From: Paragonimus westermani
Taxonomy: Eukaryota > Platyhelminthes > Trematoda > Plagiorchiida > Troglotrematidae
Reading direction: 5' to 3'
Length of the DNA: 64,000 bases
Assembly: GCA_008508345.1 (NCBI GenBank)
Contig: QNGE01000299.1
Location: 92,888-156,887, forward strand
The notes beneath the pieces were generated by a model that was not told the DNA's origin, did not search any database, and saw only the letters and a program-made list of their open reading frames with translations. The position numbers and the translations under genes were made by a program. Positions 13,301 through 25,300 of this stretch are shown piece after piece (positions within the stretch are counted from its first letter, which is position 1; each line of letters begins with the position of its first letter).

Positions 13301-16300
13301 TACCTGAAAGCGTTTTACGCCTCTTACTCTTAAAGGCCAAGGAGGCCAGCCTGGATTTCATGTCTCCGGCCGGAATGACGAAATCAGAGCAATGTGTCCA
13401 TCTAAGAGGAGCTGTCTATACTGCTGTACGGCAGTGAGACGTGGACATTGTATCAGCGGAACGTGAGCTATTTGAGCCGCTTCCATGTACAGTGTCTGAG
13501 GCGCATCTTGAGTATTCGGTGGTCGAACATGATTTCGCACACTGAGATACTGCGGCGAGCGGGCATGGACGGGATGGAAGACCTGCTGATGTTGAATCAG
13601 CTCCGTTGGCTAGGTCACGTCCGTCGAATGGGCGATGACCGTATCCCGAAGCAGTTACTGTACGGACAAGTGAAGTCAGGTAAGCGAAATCCCGGTGGTC
13701 AGAAGCGGAGGTACCAGGATGTTGTGCAGGTAAATCTTTCACGTTGTAACATTGATTTTAGCTGTTGAGAAGATTTGGCGTNNNNNNNNNNNNNNNNNNN
13801 NNNNNNNNNNNNNNNNNNNNNNTCTTTTTAGTGGCCGTGAGATAGGGGTTTCCTTTCCTTATTAGCCAATCAACTGGCTAACCAGCACTGGCCGGCAGGA
13901 CACGAAGGCTCCACTGGCACACCTCTCGGTCTTATTCCTCCGGGTTTACACTGGATATGTTGTGTGTGTATGTGTGGAACTTCAATTGGTGCGGCGCAAG
14001 CCAATTGCAGTGATGGCTAAGCGCAGGCATCCTTTGGCTTCGGTCACTGACTGTGACAGGCTAATCCGAATCGGATGCCGCCAACCGTGCTCTTGTCCAT
14101 GTTCCATGGGATTCAGTCATGTGAAGTTGCTGATTGGACAACTGGTCTTTAGCTTGCCCACACCGGCGTGTTAACACCGCGCAGTCTGCTGTGCAACCGT
14201 GCCCACCCGCTGTTATCTGCATTTCTCACCATACACCTGCCCTCGCTACATCAAAGTACTGCCGCCTAACTGCGCCAGCCTGTTACATTCACGACACACG
14301 GTTGCAACACATGAACCGCTTTACTGCCTTGTGGATTTACAGGGTACAACAGAGATTACCAAGAAAGATAGAACGAATTTATTCCTGATAGTGACTATAT
14401 ATTTGTTGCGGGCATGTTGGATGACTTTAAACAGAAGAGCTATAATTAACTTACGACGAAATAATTGTCGGTCTTCGGGTTTAATGACGACTTCGAGTAA
14501 TAGTGTAAAAATCATCTACGGTTGTGGACCGTATACTGTGAAAACCGATCAAAAATGTTCTTATGGCTTTTGTCGACAGGCGCAGGTGACAGTGTCCTAC
14601 GTTTGCGATTGGAAGGTTTATATAACAAGAGAAAGCGTGATTGCTAATCAGTGTAGCACCTTCCACTGATTCCACCATCAAGGCAGTTGCCAGTCCCTTA
14701 AGTCATGGTCACACTTTTCTATTCGTCATTTTCCTATCTGAAATGCTTGTCGTATCCCAGAAGAAACGCGTGTGTTCAGTGTCCTAGGCGAACAAGGAAG
14801 TTTGAAACAGTCGACCACTCAGAAACCACATAACAAATTCAGCATATTTTGACAAAACCGAGATCACTCTAACGTGTAAATGCTTTCTGGTGAGCTAGGC
14901 ACACGCGTGCCGTGTGCCTCATACTCACCAAGCACCACAGTTTCGAAGGAATTCGACTGGACATTTATTCGCCAGTGTTTTCCGTTCTGACTTTGATATG
15001 GTTTTATACTAACTAAGAGTAGCGTCTCAAATTTCATTGTTTATGCATCAAGTCATTAAACTTACCTCTGTAGATATTCAAATAGCCTTTGTAAAAGTCT
15101 GAAGAATGTTTCTGAAGGTTGCGCGCTGGTTTCAATCACTTCCTCGCGGTCGGTGTGCCGGTCTCCAAGCTAGAACGACAAATTTTAAAATTCTTTCTTC
15201 GAAATCGGAACATAGCGCTATCTTGCCTAGTATTTTGTCCAAAAACAATCCCACTCACTTCGATTTCCGCACTCCCGGCCTGTGCGTGCCAGTTTTCTGG
15301 ATTCATCAAACTGAAATAGCAGATTTAAAAAGACCTATTTTCACTGTTCGTTCGATTTAGGCTTACAATCATATTTGGCTGCGTTCTCTGGATCAGTTGA
15401 ACTGACTGTGAGTGCTCGTTATAAGGCTGGTTATAATTCAGCGGTGGTGGTATCATTTTGTGAAAATTGGGTGCAATGTTAATATGTCTATTTGGTCGGA
15501 TGAAAACAAAACGTCTCGAGTATCTTTGAAATCATAATATGAACTAAATTATCTGATGATGGTCTAAGTCATTAGTTGTCTTCACAGGCCAGGCGTCGGT
15601 GTGTATGTGAGTGGGACCAATGTGTGCACCACTCGAGATCAGCGAATTTGTGCGTGCTGAAAGGAGTATTTTCGTTAACAAACCCCCGAAGAGAGTGAGT
15701 TGACAGGAATCCTGTTGGCTAAATTGTTCTTTCAAATGGTAGGCGGAACTTCATCATTTACTCTACACCTAAAGCGTCAGAAAAATCTGCACAGAAAACA
15801 CGATTTCAGACGGACTCCTCTCCTATCAACAGGCTATATGAAAATGGCACCCTGGACTCATTTACTACACAAAACATTTATCATCACATCAGATGGGACA
15901 TCATTTCTATGGTCTGGGAGAAGCATGTGATCATCTCACCCTAGTTTGAAGAAGAAAGCCACTGAACAGGTGCAACGGCAGTTGGGTTAGCCAGTAGAAT
16001 ATCGGTTTCCATCTGTATCATTGAGATTACGATTTAGCACTGGATCCATTTTCGGACAAGTTACTTGTTCATCACAGGTGAGTGATTCTGTCTTCTTTCA
16101 CTTACCGTTCATATGTTGTTGCATAGCCTAATATTGTCAGTAGAACAACCACGAGCCTGTCTAAGTGGAGTAATGAACACATTCTATGTCAGTACAAAAT
16201 CAAAGGCACAACACTACTTATTATTGTAATAATTTCCCAGTTCATCGTGAGTTATCATTCGGTAGACGCATAGGAGTTATTCTGCATCGTCCTGAAAAGT

Positions 16301-19300
16301 TCCCGTTAGTAAACCCATGACAATCAAAGTGTGAGTTTTGGCAACGACCTAGTTGGCCACTTTCGGTTTAGGTAACCCAATGCCTTCTAGTTTCCTTCAT
16401 CTCTAGTGGTTCACATTGCTATCTCACTCACAAGCGGAAAATGAACTAACGTCCGTCGCTCAGTATAGCGAATGACGGTCATCCTTCTTAGTTATGTTTG
16501 CTTAAATTTCATTCTATGTTTAAAATCCTTTGTTGTCCCAATTCATACATGATAAACAACTGAAACGTACATTGTGTTCTGTTTAATCAAATATCTTATT
16601 TTAAGCAAACGAAACTAGTCAACACCTGGAATGCTCATGCTTTAATATCACCGGTGTTTGTCCTATCTATCCAACTGAGCATGACACTCAGTCTGCATGC
16701 TTTGTTTGAAGTTGCTGATGTATTGAGGCGATTTAAATCCAAGTGCTTTGAACTACAGAAGTCAATGGTAGTCATTCGTAAGAGGGATTTATAAAGGGTT
16801 CACCTCTTCCGTACACACTACAGATTATGTATACGTATGTGAGAGTTGCTTTACCATAGCCCAGTCCATTGCACTCACACCACTTTGTTAAATGTAAACG
16901 TACAGCTGCAGTTGCTGATGATTTGTGTTCAGGATGCTGGACCGTATGACGAGTTCGATAAACCCACCCTTGTGAACGCTGGTCTAATAAAGCTAGATGG
17001 CATGTTTATAAGGGAACGACGAGTAGTGGAGCATTTACACTGCAACAAACTTAGGACGTCTCACATGTGTTCTCAGTTTACCATTCATTTGTACAACCCT
17101 GTCGTCTGAATTCAAAGGGAGCCCCTAACTTTGAGACCACTTTTGCATGAGCCTAACAGTTATGGGCACTCTGAATAAGCGAGTTGCTGGGCACTATCCC
17201 CAAATGTTTAGGGATGAAGATATGGACTTTCCGTTTTTGCTACCTGTGGCTTGTGTCCAGTCATTTGTTCTTGCAAAAACCGAACTAGGATGTTGTTCAG
17301 GTCGACACTATGCAATTTTGATGAGCTCTGACAAATACGGTTTTCCTTATGAATATCACTAGAAATCACGCATAATCCACCAAGTTAAACTTCTGATCTC
17401 ATCTTGAACACACTTCACTAATAATATTTAACGAGAAAGAAATTCTAACCTAGTGCTTACTTTCAAAGTGATCAGTTTTATCGTGCCCACTTCGGTTCTT
17501 CTCCAGTCAGAATAGCAAAAGATGAGACTTAGATGTGAAATTTACCGTGAAACCAGCTCAAAAATCACTTTTTCCGGTCTGTCTATCCTAGAACCAGTAA
17601 TATGCGGTACCTGCGGAGACCGTTCTTCGTAACGATGGAAAAGTTGTAGGTGGAATAGAAATTACAGAGACGAACGGCATAAACGAAAACGCATATATGT
17701 CTGTTTGGTACAAAAACATCCTAAAGTTATGGTAATTTAAAGAATGGGAAAACATGACTTTTGTACAGTCTGTTCACTCACGATAGAATGGTGAGTTCAG
17801 ATACTGAATGCCATCCGCCTGTACGTGACCAATATTCATTTTAGAAAATCACTTCCACGTCTGCTTTCATCTATCGGATTGGCCCGTAATTGTTAGGCGG
17901 TTCAAGCATTGTGCGTTTGTAGAACGGGGAACTTATCCATGTGAGTAATTACGTGTATTAGGTCGTCATACTAGTTCTCGCAACGTGGGTTATTGATTTT
18001 AAACATATGCAACCTAACTGTAATGTAAAACACATACTACATAAAAATGAGCAGAACTTCGTAAACTACGACTACATTTGGTCGCATCCGCAAACTGTCG
18101 CATCTCCAGAGACCAAACATTGCAAAAGCCAATATGCAGTGATTGTAATTCGTAACCGAACTGCGTGAAGAATTACGCTTTACAAACACTGATTACGTTA
18201 CGATTTATTTGGCTAACTTGCTGTGTTATTACCACCGCGTAGAAACTAGCCCTGGATTTAAGCTAAACGCACTTCCGATTACTATTTACAACCACCGTAC
18301 AATATCAGTCATATTGTTCTTAAAGATGTTCCTACCTAAGGACGTTGTCCACTCAGAAGAAAAAGTGTATACAATCTCTTGATTTGCGAGCTCTAGAATA
18401 CGGTGAAGAAGGTCGTATCTCAAAAACCAGCTGGAGGAGTCCTATACGGGTCACTTTTGCATTTTAATGCTTTACGAAATTGTTAGACGTTTCCCGTTGG
18501 TCAGTGCCAGCCACTGCACAGATGGTTTGTTTAAACCGCTTCCAACTTGTTATTTTATGAGTCCAGGTTATTTGATACACCTGGTCGCGGATGGTAGCAA
18601 GCCACCATATTCTAACCATGGTCTTCTTCGGATGAAGGAAATATCTGGGTACCGTTTGGGGGGTTCATTTACGTTAAGAAAATGCACAGACCTTTTTTGT
18701 CTGAAAAAAATCCACTTTTCTTCTCACGTAATAAAACATAAAAAGAAAGGCTGATGATTATTTCGCAGCGATTAGAGTATGTTCATATGGATCATCATTA
18801 ATCTTTGTGTTACTCTTTGGTCATGCTCATTTTCTTGTTGCATTCAAGTAATTACAGACTGTATTGAGTTCTAAGACAAGCATTGCGATATATATCCCCG
18901 CATGCTGTCTAGTGGCAACGTTTCATCAGATTTTTCAAGAGATCACCTAGACTATTTGAGAGTTGACTAATAGAGGAGGCAACTTCAAGTTACACATCTT
19001 CCAACATAAACATTACAATCCATTTGTGAACGGCTGTTCTCGAGGTATTTTCGCCCAAAACTTTTCGTTTGTTTCCCGTTACCTTTGTTGTTTTGGTGCT
19101 CTTGTTGAAACTCATAAAGTGTACAGAAGTGGAAATCATCTTTTCACGTTCAAATATAGAGTCAAAGGTTAATCCTCTTTATATTCATACACTGAATATG
19201 AAATTGTGGCAAGTGTACTGATATGTACCTCCCTCAGTTGCCTATAAGTAACAAGAAAGCACGGCGCCTTGGATTCAACTTCCAGGAAAAATGCAAAAAC

Positions 19301-22300
19301 CCAACTCACTTGCAAATGAATACATATATACATACGATACCCATTTGAAAGAAGTTTAACTCCATTGATAAATTGTGCGGTAACTGCTAACAGGTATGGT
19401 CATCTAGGAAGATACGGAATTGTTTATTTGTTATAGTGTTGTTAACTAGATGTGGGTCAGTCTGTGATAGTACTTGTGAATGTGCTACTGGATTAAAAAT
19501 TATCAAATTACGAACTCACTACGACTTCTTTTTCATGCTCGCCCAAAAACAATGAGCAGCTGTGAGCAGCCAGCGATCAGCAATGATAGTTGAGCCACAG
19601 AAGGTGATGGTTCGCGTAATCGGGTGGATACCTTTAATGGAAACCGCCCACGGGTACTGATTTTCCTGAACATCATAGCCGTTAATTACGCGTTTCCCTA
19701 TTTCACTGCATTCTCCAAGCACTGTAAATTACATAGGAAGCAAAGAATGTTTTCCCCATGAGTAACGTTATCGACAACCTGTAAGAACATGATATTAGAA
19801 ATAGGGCACAGAATTGGGCTGGCACATTAAGAGTTGTAATATAAAAAGTTAATCAGGGGCGTTCTGATTGAATTACTCTTCTTTGCAGTGAAACTTCGAA
19901 AACGGCCGGCTGGAAAGTCTACGAGATGCGGCAGCTGCGATCACTTTTGAAAACCAAAAGTCGAAATACCGTTAAACAAGTTAATGATTTCTGTCATTCC
20001 AAGTTGGAGAGAAATCCTAATCGAGGGATCATCGGTTGGAGTTTTCGGGACACTTACTGTCTCCTCCCGAGGCGATCGGGCAACCTGATCATTACTTACA
20101 AGCGAAAATGCCTGAACGTTCACATATGATAATCCGGTCGTGCCTAATGTGAGTTCAATGAGGCAGTGGTGAAAACGGTTGCCTTTTGAAAAGGTGGCCG
20201 GAATTCTTGTCCCGGCCGTGGCAACCATGTACACTGCTGACGAGCTCTAATGAGGGTGAAACTCAAGTCTAGTGCCTCGTTTCAAAATGGGCTGATTGGA
20301 TATTCTGTGGGAATGCGACGGCTGCGACCAATCGTGAGTGATGTTCCATCCACATTAAAACCAATTCCCCTGCCACACCACGCTAATTGGTGCATAACCA
20401 GAATGTTGTAGACGCGTCAAGGCCGCCGGTGTGCCGCACACACGTGATAAGGCTCGGGTTGCGTGGTGATTGGTCGGACCTTCAGCGAACAACGTCTCAT
20501 TCGTCCACGCACTCTACCGCCTGTAAACGTACGTGCTTCACGCGAGTCACGTGCTCATCCTAGCGCTGCTAAAATCTGCACGGCTTAATGTTGTCGTAGA
20601 CTGCCTTATGTTAGGTACACCCTGACGCCAAGATTGTCGCAACTTCCTATTGCACTAGTATAGCTATTAGTTCAGGTAGTTCACGGTCACCCAACGCTTG
20701 AACAATACAGTTTCTGAATTCTTTGGAATGAATGTAAGATATTTTTGGTGTGTGTAACCAGTTTGACTCAAATAGTAAAAAAACGGCGTTGAGCAAATTC
20801 GCAACATGGAAACCACTAGCTTCAGCTGTTGTTGTGGTTGTCAGTGGTGGTGTTGTTGTTGACTGTTTTGACGCACTTATTTCCACTTAACCGCCTTCCT
20901 TAAATCAAATGACATTGCTGAAGTCATCCCTTAGTTAGCCCACTTCAGTGAAACAGGTTTGGCAGTTGCTCCTTTCCCACTGTGTGCCAAAGAGATCAAG
21001 CTGCGAAAACTAGCCCTCAAAACTGTTTGACTCCGTGCATGAAATCCAGGTTTGAATTAAAGGCTATTTTGGTTAAAGCAATAAACGCGTTTATTGCTTT
21101 ACATCGTCTATTTATAAAAGTTCCCATCTAACTAGTTTACCTAGAGCAATAGACAATCATGCAACGAGTAGTACGGAATTTGTTTTTTCTTTGTTTTTTT
21201 CTTAGAACTACTCAGTGATTCTTCAGAATAATACACATGCCGTTCAACACGGGATAGATCCACCGCTGTGTTGAACTACAAATGTACTAGTTTCCAAGCG
21301 AACATGGTGATCTTTTTGTCCATGTCAGAAAAGTAGGAGCAGCTGGTGCACCGAGTTCTAATCCGGACTTCAGAATTCCCGCGATGCTGTTCACTACTGA
21401 AGAGGTTTAGTTTGCTGTGCGCAGCAAACCAGCATAGCTACCTCACATTTGATACTCTTAAGACCTCACTGATTCTCTTTCAACTGCTAATCGAGCAAAC
21501 TCTGCAGGAGCGCAGCATCTGAACGGAATAAAGACTGTCGCAAACTGGCGTGTACCAGTCAGTTGCTCTGTGTGTGGGTAATCCATTCGACAATGATTCT
21601 TAGTTGTCTACCAATATGTCTTCAATATGCAGACCACATGATTTACTGGATTAAATTGTGGTCCAACAAGCTTTCATAATTTTTAATATTCAGTTTACTG
21701 TTTTCTTTCACGCGAAAAATGGCAAAGACTTGTCATTTTGATTTTGTCGCTGTTCGTATCGTGCACCGATCAAGCAACACTGAGCCCGAAATATTGTCAG
21801 TCCATTATATGAACCGAGACACAATACGAATTTGATATAATAGATACGTCTAATTTGCTGGACGTTAGTGCAACTCCATGTTAATCTATCTCGCCGAAAC
21901 ATTTGAAGTTATGGAAGAATGTTTTCAATGTCAAGACACATGAAACATGTGGAACCTTACATTGCTTCGAAATGTTTGATCGAAATAGCCTCTAATTGAA
22001 ACCTGGATTTCATGCACGGAGTCAAACAGTTTTGAGGGCTAGTTTTCGCAGCTTGATCTCTTTGGCACACAGTGGGAAAGGAGCAACTGCCAAACCTGTT
22101 TCACTGAAGTGGGCTAACTAAGGGATGACTTCAGCAATGTCATTTGATTTAAGGAAGGCGGTTAAGTGGAAATAAGTGCGTCAAAACAGTCAACAACAAC
22201 ACCACCACTGACAACCACAACAACAGCTGAAGCTAGTGGTTTCCATGTTGCGAATTTGCTCAACGCCGTTTTTTTACTATTTGAGTCAAACTGGTTACAC

Positions 22301-25300
22301 ACACCAAAAATATCTTACATTCATTCCAAAGAATTCAGAAACTGTATTGTTCAAGCGTTGGGTGACCGTGAACTACCTGAACTAATAGCTATACTAGTGC
22401 AATAGGAAGTTGCGACAATCTTGGCGTCAGGGTGTACCTAACATAAGGCAGTCTACGACAACATTAAGCCGTGCAGATTTTAGCAGCGCTAGGATGAGCA
22501 CGTGACTCGCGTGAAGCACGTACGTTTACAGGCGGTAGAGTGCGTGGACGAATGAGACGTTGTTCGCTGAAGGTCCGACCAATCACCACGCAACCCGAGC
22601 CTTATCACGTGTGTGCGGCACACAGGCGGCCTTGACGCGTCTACAACATTCTGGTTATGCACCAATTAGCGTGGTGTGGCAGGGGAATTGGTTTTAATAT
22701 GGATGGAACATCACTCACGATTGGTCGCAGCCGTCGCATTCCCACAGAATATCCAATCAGCCCATTTTGAAACGAGGCACTAGACTTGAGTTTCACCCTC
22801 ATTAGAGCTCGTCAGCAGTGTACATGGTTGCCACGGCCGGGACAAGAATTCCGGCCACCTTTTCAAAAGGCAACCGTTTTCACCACTGCCTCATTGAACT
22901 CACATTAGGCACGACCGGATTATCATATGTGAACGTTCAGGCATTTTCGCTTGTAAGTAATGATCAGGTTGCCCGATCGCCTCGGGAGGAGACACAGTAA
23001 GTGTCCTGAAAACTCCAACCGATGATCCCTCGATTAGGATTTCTCTCCAAGTTGGAATGGCAGGAATCATTAACTTTTTGAACGGTATTTCGATTACTAC
23101 TGTTTGTTCGAATGTGCCTTCCTTATCAGGTAGATGACGTACTGATGTTTCTGATCGTTCCACTGCAGCCTATTCCACGTTGAGATCTATGTGGGATCAA
23201 CGCGAAGGACTCTCACAAGTTGTTAATTTATTGTCAACCCAAACCGATTCTTGTTCCACTGCCGATGGAGCCTGATATTTTCACAGCTGATGTTGTGAAG
23301 CTTCCGTTATCAGCCGCATAACGTCTGATGCTTGTTTGCAGCTAAATCGTCAATTACAAATCGAGGTACCTGTCAACTAATGCATTGTGTTGCCCCGTTG
23401 ACGTAATGGCCTAAATGTGCGAATCATTCTGTAACTTTCACTTAATGTGCCAGCACACTTGTGGCTGCCTTTACGTGTACAGTGACAGTCGAGAACAGTG
23501 TGTTACATGGCAAAAGACCATATACCAACACACATGTTCACTGAAAGACACAACATGACAAGCATCGTGAGTTCATTGTTGGGGCAGAAAATCGGCGTTT
23601 TGATCGCAGTAAACATTGTGGAGAGGGGCTACCTGATTGATCACATTAATTCGCTCAGTGTGCTATTGCGTAACCTATCCGTGAAGTTAATAGCGCTTAC
23701 CTAAGTAAAATTGNGTTGCGACAATCTTGGCGTCAGGGTGTACCTAACATAAGGCAGTCTACGACAACATTAAGCCGTGCAGATTTTAGCAGCGCTAGGA
23801 TGAGCACGTGACTCGCGTGAAGCACGTACGTTTACAGGCGGTAGAGTGCGTGGACGAATGAGACGTTGTTCGCTGAAGGTCCGACCAATCACCACGCAAC
23901 CCGAGCCTTATCACGTGTGTGCGGCACACCGGCGGCCTTGACGCGTCTACAACATTCTGGTTATGCACCAATTAGCGTGGTGTGGCAGGGGAATTGGTTT
24001 TAATGTGGATGGAACATCACTCACGATTGGTCGCAGCCGTCGCATTCCCACAGAATATCCAATCAGCCCATTTTGAAACGAGGCACTAGACTTGAGTTTC
24101 ACCCTCATTAGAGCTCGTCAGCAGTGTACATGGTTGCCACGGCCGGGACAAGAATTCCGGCCACCTTTTCAAAAGGCAACCGTTTTCACCACTGCCTCAT
24201 TGAACTCACATTAGGCACGACCGGATTATCATATGTGAACGTTCAGGCATTTTCGCTTGTAAGTAATGATCAGGTTGCCCGATCGCCTCGGGAGGAGACA
24301 CAGTAAGTGTCCTGAAAACTCCAACCGATGATCCCTCGATTAGGATTTCTCTCCAAGTTGGAATGGCAGGAATCATTAACTTTTTGAACGGTATTTCGAT
24401 TACTACTGTTTGTTCGAATGTGCCTTCCTTATCAGGTAGATGACGTACTGATGTTTCTGATCGTTCCACTGCAGCCTATTCCACGTTGAGATCTATGTGG
24501 GATCAACGCGAAGGACTCTCACAAGTTGTTAATTTATTGTCAACCCAAACCGATTCTTGTTCCACTGCCGATGGAGCCTGATATTTTCACAGCTGATGTT
24601 GTGAAGCTTCCGTTATCAGCCGCATAACGTCTGATGCTTGTTTGCAGCTAAATCGTCAATTACAAATCGAGGTACCTGTCAACTAATGCATTGTGTTGCC
24701 CCGTTGACGTAATGGCCTAAATGTGCGAATCATTCTGTAACTTTCACTTAATGTGCCAGCACACTTGTGGCTGCCTTTACGTGTACAGTGACAGTCGAGA
24801 ACAGTGTGTTACATGGCAAAAGACCATATACCAACACACATGTTCACTGAAAGACACAACATGACAAGCATCGTGAGTTCATTGTTGGGGCAGAAAATCG
24901 GCGTTTTGATCGCAGTAAACATTGTGGAGAGGGGCTACCTGATTGATCACATTAATTCGCTCAGTGTGCTATTGCGTAACCTATCCGTGAAGTTAATAGC
25001 GCTTACCTAAGTAAAATTGGTCAATTATTTAGACTGCGCTAAAGCGGTTAGTGTTTTATTTGTGTAAGTCGTAGTACATCCCAACGGTCGGTCACAGTTA
25101 TCGCATTCACACTGACATGTAAGAAAAGAATCATTACAGTCAGGCTTCTGTCTTATTAGAGCTCGCAAGTAGTGTATCATCTTATCACGAACGAGACTAA
25201 AGATCCGGCCACACGAGGCAGTCGTGTTGATCAGTACGCCGTTGACCGAGCTAAGTATATTCTCTGACAGGAATGAATCTCGAGAATAGTGGTTCTTTTT

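Larger units (their letters stand above)
10739..19519 (-). other. Protease intron 2
   Basis: An 8,781-bp GT-AG intron. It holds a tRNA-like sequence (12681-12762), an RTE-like LINE 3' portion (13340-13760) and the assembly gap. A GC-richer stretch without an assignable function lies just after the gap (13823-14350). No other coding exon was recognised; 15.0-19.5 kb looks empty. Confidence 0.8.
21990..22996 (-). repeat. Right arm of the large inverted repeat
   Basis: Reverse complement of 20056-21062, across a 927-bp spacer. Two substitutions were noticed relative to the left arm, in GGCACACAGGCGG and TTTTAATATGG. Weaker homology extends to about 23085-23100. Confidence 0.93.

Noticed and set aside
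14199..14669. Longest plus-strand open frame (156 codons) just after the gap
   Set aside because: No recognisable domain, overlapping frames on the same and opposite strand, no splice-site support, and it lies in a protease intron next to a transposon. Treated as chance.
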